Source of the DNA: Halorubrum sp. CBA1229
GTDB taxonomy: Archaea > Halobacteriota > Halobacteria > Halobacteriales > Haloferacaceae
Reading direction: 5' to 3'
Length of the DNA stretch: 64,000 nucleotides
Assembly: GCF_003721435.2 (NCBI RefSeq)
Contig: NZ_CP054585.1
Coordinates: 2,542,001-2,606,000, forward strand
A program made the translations under genes and the position numbers. Shown here piece after piece: positions 43,901 to 49,902 of this stretch. The notes under the pieces are model-generated. The model saw nothing but the letters and a program-made list of their open reading frames with translations. It was not told the origin of the DNA and ran no database searches. Positions within the stretch are counted from its first letter, which is position 1. Each line of letters starts with the position of its first letter.

Positions 43901-44906
43901 CGCGACGTGGGGTGCGGCGAACGGCTCGACCACAATCTCGGCGAGCGGCGAGCAGACGTTTACGCTCCCGGACGCGACCACCGGCGCGGAAGCGACTGTG
44001 CGGACGTGGCCGGTCGAGGTCGCGCCCACGACCGGGACCGTGACTGTGCCCGAGCTTGAGGGCGACCGCACGGAACCGGGTATCGCCGTGCGTGGTGACG
44101 GCAACAGCGAGGTCGACTACACGTTCGTCGACGCGAAGGATGCGACGCCGTACATCCTCTACTCGACGACGAACAGCATCGTCCGCGACGAGGGGCTCGC
44201 CTCCTCGCCGATCACGCTGACCGATGACAACTCCGACGAGACGCTCGTCTTCCAGGTCGACGACGGGAGCGCGAGCGGCTCGGGCTCGGGTTCGGGCCCG
44301 ACCGGGAGCATCGGTGGCGGCGCTGGCCCGATGGACGCCGCGAGCGGCGGATTCACCGCGCTGCAGGCACTCGTCCCCGACGGGTCGACGCTGCTGCTCG
44401 TCGCGACGCTGCTCGGTGGCCTCTTCGTCGTGGGCCGCCGCAGCGGCGTTATCACTCCCGAGCGACAGCAGGCCGCGACGAGCGCCGCCGGCTCCGCGCT
44501 CGGCACCGTCAACTCGCTCGTTGAGCGCGCCCTGGACAACGAGATCGTCGTCGGGGCGCTGATCCTCGGCGGCGGCGCGTTCGTGCTCGGCACCGACTTC
44601 CTCCCCGAGCAGACGCGACTGATCGTCGGCCTGGCTGCCGCGCCCGTCGCGATGTATCTCGCGCTCCAGCAGTTCGGCCGGTTTGACTTCCGGATCTGGG
44701 CCGGGAGCACCGCCGTCATCGCGTTGCTCGGGCTGAACGTGCTCGCGCCCGGCTTCTTCCAAACGATCGCCGAGGAAGCCGGTATCATCATCGTTATCGG
44801 GGCAATCTACCTCGGCTACCGTGCGATCAGCGCGTACCGTGAAGACGCCAGCACGCCCGACGAGGTGACGCGACTCGAGATCGACGCCGAGGAGCGTGAT
44901 GACTGA
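40995..44906 (+). CDS. Giant repeat-containing surface protein (1303 residues)
   Basis: The product has an N-terminal cytosolic stretch and one helix near residues 66-82. A roughly 1030-residue extracellular region follows, then a glycine hinge (SIGGGAGPMDAASGG) and four or five C-terminal helices (about 1128-1290). Two 39-residue repeats lie near 298-376 and four 57-residue repeats (WTEV..TEDPSVT pattern) near 585-810. Between them, residues about 400-522 are coded by distinctly AT-rich DNA (42,190-42,560), suggesting a swapped module. It is likely an adhesin or receptor-binding spike. It starts 169 bases after the NTPase gene, so it may have its own promoter. Confidence 0.8.
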   Translation: MTDNNDNSVTDNDIDEEGEQSLRARAKAYLLGAYAYVAGAIAQSVEEIAPQLRGLSLPGVSSRAAKSLLLAGVLITAAVAMPADPFSGGETTVETQDPVQGETYEATEQAPSFDGATMNQLPSTFTDAAADAPEPPDKVRASAGSQTMNVQTSVVDGEPAIVLEDDRTHDGRWVSIDTMWFEEHLGEVPNAAFITHESGNEYAAPLQVRGDSAAFYVREFSTNTVTFDGEVRLSGSQAGDGSQFQYDLANTTGINDPSLNLTGVENTAPASSSISATDSDTLGIDIGGTTSPRDETVTLTGVEETSSGSLSPGTVSDSYSTTVDVGGNQPARNAELTLTGIEETSSGSLSPGTVSDGYSTTVDVGGNQPARDASVTFTGDKTVNSVSDSGSVADGGVSLSVGGNAQPENAQFSYDNYPGSTSTTKTVGTETSTVDYEYRDVYNQQTDIAYNHIDSLTFTYTNYKSSDKGPTVYGSGDVKVWVDGNLEYDGGINLGSSKTVDLGIDTSTSSPNIRIAVQTFSYDEPHYLVVDDLTVDSGSPSLTVSDDSGSTTLSEGDSTSLDISQSTTSIGTSTTAGQSVDYSLSYDEVTQTQDPSVSIGGASASVSGMMSDGETVTKSLSLSPGSSQSVAVSTSGDVGVDASWTEVTATEDPSVTIGSSTVSHTGVLGAGETVTESVSLSTGSQSVDASVSGPVDLAGSWTEVTATEDPSVTVGGSTVSHTGVLGPGETVTESVSLSTGSQSADVSVNGPVDVAASWTEVTETRDPVVEVNGETTGIAGTLSDGETASLDTSSAWLQEGTNTVTISTDSPASGPASLVGFEYSHGAETTVDATVDETTWSQSTNVTKTWAGERANATATIPMNDRVVSIRDVKMRTNGTTWQTVAESEYTLNGTDLTMQLGDISEGTTTEIRATGSKVRVSDGAITVLEPSTSSATLNTRIQINDAGPDFALSVDETTFANRVHYAENATWGAANGSTTISASGEQTFTLPDATTGAEATVRTWPVEVAPTTGTVTVPELEGDRTEPGIAVRGDGNSEVDYTFVDAKDATPYILYSTTNSIVRDEGLASSPITLTDDNSDETLVFQVDDGSASGSGSGSGPTGSIGGGAGPMDAASGGFTALQALVPDGSTLLLVATLLGGLFVVGRRSGVITPERQQAATSAAGSALGTVNSLVERALDNEIVVGALILGGGAFVLGTDFLPEQTRLIVGLAAAPVAMYLALQQFGRFDFRIWAGSTAVIALLGLNVLAPGFFQTIAEEAGIIIVIGAIYLGYRAISAYREDASTPDEVTRLEIDAEERDD
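41887..42117 (+). repeat. Two tandem 117-base repeats in the giant surface protein gene
   Basis: The phrase GAGGAGACCTCGTCGGG occurs at 41901 and 42018, a period of 117 bases or 39 codons, and the copies differ at only a few bases. Each encodes EETSSGSLSPGTVSD plus TVDVGGNQPAR. Near identity at DNA level implies recent duplication. Confidence 0.8.
42747..43420 (+). repeat. Four tandem 171-174-base repeats in the giant surface protein gene
   Basis: Repeat units begin near 42747, 42921, 43092 and 43263, each about 57-58 codons. The central two are nearly identical at DNA level (TCATGGACGGAGGTGACGG and TEDPSVT codons), while the first and last are more divergent. The pattern is typical of beta-sandwich stalk repeats that change length by recombination. 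Confidence 0.8.
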
Positions 44907-45214
44907 TGTGGGGGTTCCTCGGGAATCACCTCTCGACGTCGCTCGTCGTCGGCATCGGCGCGATCGTCGTGCTGCTCCGGTTCCGACGGTGGAAAGCCGT
45001 CGGGGCGGCCGCCGCCGGGATCTTCTCGTCAGCGGCCAGCATCGCCGTCGCTGTCGTCGTGTCGATGTTCGCGCTCGTCGCGCTCGGCTACTGGGAGCCG
45101 CCGGTCGGCCAGATCGTCAGCGACGCGCTCGGCGCCGGGCGAGCTACGTACGACCTCGTCGGTGAGTGGGTGCTCGAACAGACTGTCGAACGTCTCGAGG
45201 ACGTGGCCGCGTAG
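44906..45214 (+). CDS. Membrane protein, last gene of the structural operon
   Basis: The 102-residue product starts at ATG 44906, sharing a base with the preceding stop. It has two helices (about 10-25 and 32-65) and an amphipathic C terminus (GRATYDLVGEWVLEQTVERLEDV). A six-T run follows at 45237. It may be a partner of the giant surface protein. Confidence 0.7.
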   Translation: MWGFLGNHLSTSLVVGIGAIVVLLRFRRWKAVGAAAAGIFSSAASIAVAVVVSMFALVALGYWEPPVGQIVSDALGAGRATYDLVGEWVLEQTVERLEDVAA

Positions 45215-45236
45215 CGCGGCTCTCAGACTGGCGGCC

Positions 45237-45242
45237 TTTTTT
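45237..45242 (+). terminator. T-run terminator of the structural operon
   Basis: Six consecutive T residues follow a GC-rich stretch 22 bases after the last stop of the operon. Archaeal RNA polymerase terminates readily at such runs. No stable hairpin is required. Confidence 0.45.
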
Positions 45243-45281
45243 CGGCGCGTGCTGCGGCGCCAAGAGCACGACGGGAAAATT

Positions 45282-45848
45282 GGCTCTGTTGAATCCCTGT
45301 TCTTCAGAGACATTATCGACTGAAACAGCCGGTCGCTGAAGAGTGCGTATCACCGACCGAACTTCTTTCAATAACGGCTATGAGCCTGAACTATGGAACG
45401 AAAACGCATATCGTCCGGAACCGAATGGGAGTCGAAAGTCGGGTACTCTCGGGCCGTTCAAACGGGCTCTCAAATACACGTTTCTGGAACGACAGCGACT
45501 AGCGATGATGGTGATATAGTCGGCAAAGACGACGCATACAAACAGACAAAAAAAGCACTCCAGAATATTGAAAACGCCCTTCGAGAGACTGATGGGTCAC
45601 TTGAGGACGTGGTCAGAACTCGAATGTTCGTCACCGATATAAATGAGTGGGAGGCAATTGGCGAGGCCCATGGTGAAGTGTTTCGTGACGTTCGCCCAGC
45701 CACCAGCATGATAGAGGTGAACCGCCTCATCGATCCGGAGTTACTCGTTGAGATTGAGGCGGTTGCGATTGTCCCAGAGTAAGTCCTTTCCCTGTACTGA
45801 GCGATTGATGTTGAGAAACTGTCAGCTTCTGAGGATTTCAACAGAGCC
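45282..45848. mobile_element. Unit C: transposase-less segment with IS6-like ends carrying a RidA-like gene
   Basis: GGCTCTGTTGAATCC (45282-45296) and GGATTTCAACAGAGCC (45833-45848) are inverted ends. The flanks 45274-45281 and 45849-45856 are both GGAAAATT, a perfect 8-base target duplication, so this 567-base segment inserted by transposition. It carries one gene and no transposase. The 8-base duplication and end sequence point to an IS6-family transposase acting in trans. Confidence 0.88.
45393..45782 (+). CDS. RidA (YjgF/YER057c/UK114) family protein, passenger of unit C
   Basis: The 129-residue protein has the family pattern. VGYSRAVQTGSQIHVSGTTATSDDG starts the fold. NIENALRETDGSLEDVVRTRMFVTDINEWEAIGEAHGEVF follows, with the RPATSMIEVNRLIDPELLVEIEAVAIV end containing the expected Arg and Glu of the intersubunit pocket. 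RidA proteins hydrolyse reactive enamine/imine intermediates; some relatives have other substrates. Codon and base composition are AT-richer than the host. Transport by unit C is unusual for a metabolic gene. Confidence 0.9.
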   Translation: MERKRISSGTEWESKVGYSRAVQTGSQIHVSGTTATSDDGDIVGKDDAYKQTKKALQNIENALRETDGSLEDVVRTRMFVTDINEWEAIGEAHGEVFRDVRPATSMIEVNRLIDPELLVEIEAVAIVPE

Positions 45849-46017
45849 GGAAAATTGAGTTCTAGACCACTCTGGGGAGAGTGGAGGCGCCACAGCGGGA
45901 TCGGTATCAAAAAAACCCGCCACCCGAACCCGGCCCACCAGCCGGGACGGATCGCGCTGGGAACCCCTGTTTCGAGTGCTTCAACTGGAGGTATGCTGTG
46001 CAGGTGCTGAGTATTTT

Positions 46018-46055
46018 CCCCCGAAGGGGGTGCCCTTAGGCACACTCCCTAAGGG
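46018..46055. terminator. Hairpins between convergent operons
   Basis: CCCCC-GAA-GGGGG lies at 46018-46030. CCCTTAGG (46033-46040) pairs with CCTAAGGG (46048-46055). The stretch 45849-46225 holds no gene. It separates the rightward RidA/structural side from the leftward 630-residue gene, so a bidirectional terminator is likely. Confidence 0.45.
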
Positions 46056-46225
46056 GTCCGTCCCACCCCGTGGGATCGCACCCTGATCCACTGCGGCGCT
46101 CGTGAGGGGATCGAGGCTGATCGAGACCGAGATCGACGCCGAAACCGGCCCAGATGGCACTCAAAACATCACTTTGGCGACAAGAAATAGGGCTCAGAGT
46201 AGTGTTGCCACTCAGCCGTCGGGCT

Positions 46226-48118
46226 CTAGCGGGGCGGCTTCGAGGAGAACAGCACGTCACCGTTCCGGTTGATCGGCCGCTGCTTTGTCCGACGGCCGCC
46301 CTCCTTCTCCGTCCAGGAGAACTCGCCGCTGATGAACTTCCGGTACGCCATCATGCCGGTGTTCTCCGCGGCGTCGACGCCGGCGCGGATGAGCTTCACG
46401 AGCTCGAGGCGCGAGAGCGGCTGGCCGCCGAGATCGACGACCATCCCATCGACGGACTCAGTGATCGAGACGCCGTGACGTCGCGCCCACCGGGCGAGCG
46501 CGGAGTCCTGGTCGATCATCGAAGCCTCCTCCGAGGCGAGCTGCCGGACACCGCCAACGACCCACTCGGTGACGTCCTCGAACGTGTTCAGCAGATCCTG
46601 GAACTTCTCGCGGATCACGCCGTCCTCGAACGACACTTTCGCGTTCGCGACCCGGATGAGATCGTCGAACTTGTCGGCTGCACGGTACACCGTCGACCGA
46701 GAGGTGTCGGACATCTCGGCGAGGCGCTCGACGTCGGCGCCGTCGCCGCCATCGGTCAGCGCCGCGAGCACGGACCGCTCGCCCTCGGATGCGTCTCCGC
46801 GCGCAAAGTGAGCGACTGCCTGCTGCTCCTCGCCCTCTTGGACGTTCGGCATCCGATTCCCGACGAGGTCGAGATCTCGCTCGCTCTCCGTGGCCTCGAA
46901 GTAGTGATCCGCGGTGTAGACGCGCGGGTCGGCCCGCGTCGGTAGGCCGGCCCACAGTAAGACGTTCACGAGCGACTCGTCGAGCTCGTGCCGCAGTGAC
47001 TCGACATCAAACTCGTCTTCGTCGTCCCACGCCACTGATGACCGCTTCGAATACTCCTTCGACCACTGGAGCTCAAGCTTGGGATCTGAGAGTGGATCGT
47101 CCTCCGCTGACGTCTCCTCTGAACGCGCGAACTCGGGATGGTAGTACTTCGTCAGCTTCCCGACGCGATGCTCCTTGTCGGTGAGCTTCTTCCAGGTCGA
47201 CTCGTCGAGCGCGACCGCGTTGCGGTGGCCGACGACCTTCTCGTTGTCCCACTTGTACTCGCCGCGTCCGCGGTTGTTCGAACCGAAGAGCGCGAGTTGA
47301 TCGAGGACGGCGCCCTGGCCGGCGACGTGCTGCTCGCCGGCGCCGCGGTCCAGACGGAGGTACATCTCCATCTGGTAGGCGTTCGAGTACTCGTGAACGC
47401 ACTCGTCGGCGAAGTAGTGCGAGTTGATGTTCAGCTCCTCGGCGAGGCGACGGATCAGCGGGATCACCTCGTCGGGCTCGAGGTTGCTGGAGTTGGCCTG
47501 GACGCGCAGCCCGTACGGCAGGTCCTCGGGCATCGAGTCGATCCGGTCTCCGTCGGCGGTTCGCGCGTCAGGAAGCGACGGGCGGAACTGGAGCGTTGCC
47601 TTCCGTTCACCGAGACCGTCCTGGGCTCGCACGCCGATCTGGTACTCGTTGAACGTCTCGTACGGGCGGCCGGGAGCCGCGATACCGCCGGACCAGTAGC
47701 GCGTCTTCTCCGAGTTGATCTCCCAGAGTTCGCCGTCGAAGACGAACGAGCCGATGTCGTCGGCGATCGTCGGCTCGTACTGCGAGACGATCGCGTCGTA
47801 TGGCGACAGCGAGCCCGGATCTCCCTGCTCGCTCACGTCGGGCTGAGAGAACAGCAGGTGGGCACCGAAGGCGTGAACGCGCGGATCGACGCAGGGGATC
47901 GGACCATCGTCGTCGAACGTCTGGTACTCGGTCGCCTCCGGGCTGCTGGGATGCACTTGTCTGGACGCGTTGTCGGCGGCGTCGCGGAGCTCGCGCGCCT
48001 CGTCGGAGTCGACCTCGGCCTCGATCGTGTCCTCGTCGGCAGCGGTGACCGGCTCGGCCTCTCCGAGCAGCTCATCGAGGCCGCCCTGCGGACCGGGTTC
48101 GAGGTAGTCGTCGCTCAC
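46226..48118 (-). CDS. 630-residue element protein with winged helix, candidate replication protein
   Basis: The product starts at GTG 48118, overlapping the upstream stop (GTGA). The N-terminal 60 residues are acidic. A large predicted alpha/beta region (about 60-330) has LPYGLRVQANSSNLEPDEVIPLIRRLAEEL and YQMEMYLRLDRG. A helix-turn-helix domain follows near residues 445-490 (SVLAALTDGGDGADVERLAEMSDTSRSTVYRAADKF), and the C terminus is basic. It resembles plasmid/virus-encoded replication or partition proteins, but no catalytic motif is certain. Confidence 0.65.
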   Translation of the reverse strand: MSDDYLEPGPQGGLDELLGEAEPVTAADEDTIEAEVDSDEARELRDAADNASRQVHPSSPEATEYQTFDDDGPIPCVDPRVHAFGAHLLFSQPDVSEQGDPGSLSPYDAIVSQYEPTIADDIGSFVFDGELWEINSEKTRYWSGGIAAPGRPYETFNEYQIGVRAQDGLGERKATLQFRPSLPDARTADGDRIDSMPEDLPYGLRVQANSSNLEPDEVIPLIRRLAEELNINSHYFADECVHEYSNAYQMEMYLRLDRGAGEQHVAGQGAVLDQLALFGSNNRGRGEYKWDNEKVVGHRNAVALDESTWKKLTDKEHRVGKLTKYYHPEFARSEETSAEDDPLSDPKLELQWSKEYSKRSSVAWDDEDEFDVESLRHELDESLVNVLLWAGLPTRADPRVYTADHYFEATESERDLDLVGNRMPNVQEGEEQQAVAHFARGDASEGERSVLAALTDGGDGADVERLAEMSDTSRSTVYRAADKFDDLIRVANAKVSFEDGVIREKFQDLLNTFEDVTEWVVGGVRQLASEEASMIDQDSALARWARRHGVSITESVDGMVVDLGGQPLSRLELVKLIRAGVDAAENTGMMAYRKFISGEFSWTEKEGGRRTKQRPINRNGDVLFSSKPPR

Positions 48119-48507
48119 AGGTCGACCTCCTTCCGGGGGACGACGACGGGACGCTTCTCGCCGGCTGTGAACACCGCGACGAGCGGGACCCAAGACTCGG
48201 TGACGTCGAGCGCGGGCTCACCCGGATCGCGCTCGCTGGGATCGAACACATCGATAGAGGCGTGTTCCGGCGCGATCGCCAGGACGTACCGCCCGTCGCG
48301 AAAGCCGCGGACGGGGACGGCCTCCGAGCGGACGCGGTCGATATGGACACCAGCGATCCGACGCCGCGGGATCTTCGGTTGGCCGATCGAGTCGTCGATA
48401 ATCTGCTTCGTGACAGGGTTCGCCGCAACCTTCCGACCATCAACCCACCGCGCGATCGGCCGACGGAGAACGGCCTGACCGAGTCCGTCTCCAAACTGAT
48501 CGCTCAC
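48115..48507 (-). CDS. Element protein of unknown function
   Basis: The 130-residue product starts at GTG 48507 and overlaps both neighbours by four bases. It begins VSDQFGDGLGQAVLRRPIARWVDGRKVAANPVTKQI, a small helical domain. A beta-rich half follows (RYVLAIAPEHASIDVF, WVPLVAVFTAGEKRPVVVP). It is third in the leftward operon from its far end and may be a partner of the 630-residue protein. Confidence 0.68.
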   Translation of the reverse strand: MSDQFGDGLGQAVLRRPIARWVDGRKVAANPVTKQIIDDSIGQPKIPRRRIAGVHIDRVRSEAVPVRGFRDGRYVLAIAPEHASIDVFDPSERDPGEPALDVTESWVPLVAVFTAGEKRPVVVPRKEVDL

Positions 48508-48785
48508 GCAGAACCACCTGCCCACTTACCGAGTGTGTGCTGGCTCTCGGGCTCCGGAACCGCGAACTGCATCTTATCGTCGGTGTCAATCTGGTGGACG
48601 TCGGCGAGATAATCAACACCCTCGTCATCCTGAAATACACCACCGTCAGTGATCGGGCAACTATTTCTGGTTACACAATTTATTATTATACGAAACTCTG
48701 TATATTCTCCGGGGATTCTGTCCCTAATAGTCAGAGGCAAAACTGCATCCCGGTCTTCCTCCCCCCTTCCGGGACCAGTTGTCAT
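48504..48785 (-). CDS. Small element protein, AT-rich centre
   Basis: The 93-residue product starts at ATG 48785, overlapping the stop of the gene above. It contains GEYTEFRIIINCVTRNSCPITDGGVFQDDEGVDYL, whose codons are much AT-richer than the surroundings. No family is recognised. Coupling on both sides supports it. Confidence 0.6.
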   Translation of the reverse strand: MTTGPGRGEEDRDAVLPLTIRDRIPGEYTEFRIIINCVTRNSCPITDGGVFQDDEGVDYLADVHQIDTDDKMQFAVPEPESQHTLGKWAGGSA

Positions 48786-49336
48786 CGTCCACCTCCGTGG
48801 AGCGCGTCGCGAGCATCCGGTTCGAGCGCGTGGATCCCCTCGTGGCGACGGTACCAGGTCACGAACTTGCCGGCCGAGGAACGGTCGATTGCGACTGACT
48901 CTCGGGGTTCGAGTTCGCGATCCACGGTGACAAAGCGAACCGTTCCGTCCTCGTCGGGCTCGGCGCTGTCGAACAGCGCCCACCCGTCGACACCGAGCGC
49001 GACACGACGCATCTTCTCGCCGTCCACGGAGATCTCGCTCGGAACCTCGTCGAGCGTGAGGAACCGACTGCCGATCATGGCGTAGATGTCGGGGTCGTCA
49101 ACTCCCTCCAAGGCGCGGAGGCGGTCCCAGATATCCGAATTGTTCTCACGGTACCGAGCGAGGTGGTAGTCGCAGTAGGCGACGTCGCCACCGATGTGCG
49201 GCCACGGAACACGGTACTCCTGAGGCCGGTCGCAGTGACCGCACTCGCAGAGTTCGTGTTCGTCGACAGCACCGACATCGGGCTCGAGGTTCGACAGCGT
49301 CCGCTTCTCGTGCGCGGAGCGCTCTTCAGTCGCCAT
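48782..49336 (-). CDS. Element protein with cysteine/histidine cluster
   Basis: The 184-residue protein starts at ATG 49336 and overlaps the preceding gene by 11 bases. Near residues 30-60 it has CECGHC and CDYH, a probable zinc-binding site. The remaining sequence is predicted alpha/beta (FLTLDEVPSEISVDGEKMRRVALGVDGWALFDS). The function is unknown; nucleic-acid binding is plausible. Confidence 0.65.
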   Translation of the reverse strand: MATEERSAHEKRTLSNLEPDVGAVDEHELCECGHCDRPQEYRVPWPHIGGDVAYCDYHLARYRENNSDIWDRLRALEGVDDPDIYAMIGSRFLTLDEVPSEISVDGEKMRRVALGVDGWALFDSAEPDEDGTVRFVTVDRELEPRESVAIDRSSAGKFVTWYRRHEGIHALEPDARDALHGGGR

Positions 49337-49595
49337 CGAGCTCACCTCCGTCGGCGCGGAGAGTAGCTCCGACGCGCTGGCCACGGTTCCGGTTCGGGTA
49401 GTCGTCCGGATCGGGAAGTTCGATGTCGTTCCCGGCCGCGCTCCCGCGACTCACGCGGCGGAAGCAGTCGCAACCGAGGCAGCGGTGCGCGCGGTCGTCT
49501 TCGTCACCGAAAACCGACTGAAACCTTTCTGATACATGGCCGTTACAGTGGAGGCAGCGACCGCCGTAGTCGGAACCGCCGTGAAGACGGTTCAT
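49326..49595 (-). CDS. Small zinc-ribbon protein (DUF7563-like)
   Basis: The 89-residue product has CLHCNGHVSERFQSVFGDEDDRAHRCLGCDCF: two CxxC pairs enclosing a VS(E)RF-VFGD motif seen in small haloarchaeal DUF7563-type proteins. The acidic tail is unstructured. It is the first gene of the leftward operon that ends at 46226, 51 bases from attR. A promoter probably lies in the 49596-49646 stretch. Confidence 0.7.
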   Translation of the reverse strand: MNRLHGGSDYGGRCLHCNGHVSERFQSVFGDEDDRAHRCLGCDCFRRVSRGSAAGNDIELPDPDDYPNRNRGQRVGATLRADGGELDGD

Positions 49596-49646
49596 GGCGC
49601 ACCCCCCGAACGCTGTTTTCGGACGTTAGACGGCCCTAAGACTGCT

Positions 49647-49686
49647 GATAATGAGAACCAGTCAGAATTTTTATGGGACCGCTGAG
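49647..49686 (-). repeat. attR: right attachment-site repeat of the element
   Basis: Partner of 17082-17121, with identity over the 17-base core 49670-49686. The tRNA-Pro gene is intact across this junction, so the element supplied the bases beyond its 3' end. The differing positions are 9, 11, 16 and 23 of the 40. Confidence 0.88.
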
Positions 49687-49744
49687 AGTCGAACTCAGGT
49701 CATACGGACCCCATCCGCATAGGATACCACTACCCCACGGTCCC
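49674..49744 (-). tRNA. tRNA-Pro (GGG anticodon), integration target
   Basis: The leftward sequence folds with acceptor GGGACCG/CGGTCCC, D arm GGG-TAGTGGTAT-CCT, anticodon arm TGCGG-ATGGGGT-CCGTA (anticodon GGG) and T arm CTGAG-TTCGACT-CTCAG, with discriminator A. Its 13 terminal bases are shared with attL. CCA is not encoded. Confidence 0.93.
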
Positions 49745-49902
49745 TGTCTGCACGCGGAAAAATGGCGGTGCGGTAATTAAGGACTTCGTTTCACTCCTCG
49801 TCTGCGCGCGGGACCACGAGGTCGCCGTCGACGGCCTCGGTCATCCGGCGCTCGTCAAGCACGGCCCCCGCGAGGAACGTCTCGGACGTCACGAGGAGTC
49901 GT

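Larger units (their letters stand above)
17105..49686. mobile_element. 32.6-kb integrated element (provirus-like or vesicle-plasmid-like) in tRNA-Pro
   Basis: The element is bounded by the 17-base repeats at 17105-17121 and 49670-49686, with the tRNA gene kept intact at the right end. A tyrosine integrase gene adjoins the left end. Contents are two leftward operons at the ends, an accessory zone of lower GC (about 22.4-31.8 kb), and a rightward 13-kb operon of membrane and secreted proteins with a P-loop NTPase. There is no tail, portal, terminase or HK97-type capsid gene, which argues against a tailed virus. A membrane-enveloped virus or a plasmid packaged in protein-modified vesicles, as known for Halorubrum pR1SE, fits better. 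That assignment is inference. Confidence 0.85.

Noticed and set aside
17105-49686. A pleolipovirus, tailed provirus or conjugative element as a firm classification
   Set aside because: Surface proteins and an NTPase suggest an enveloped particle, but the element is twice the size of known pleolipoviruses, and no conjugation or tail genes were recognised. Sequence alone does not settle it.
49791-49892. A short leftward frame between cbf5 and tRNA-Pro
   Set aside because: About 33 residues without a motif. A TATA-like block is near, but its spacing to any start does not fit, so it is not called as a gene.
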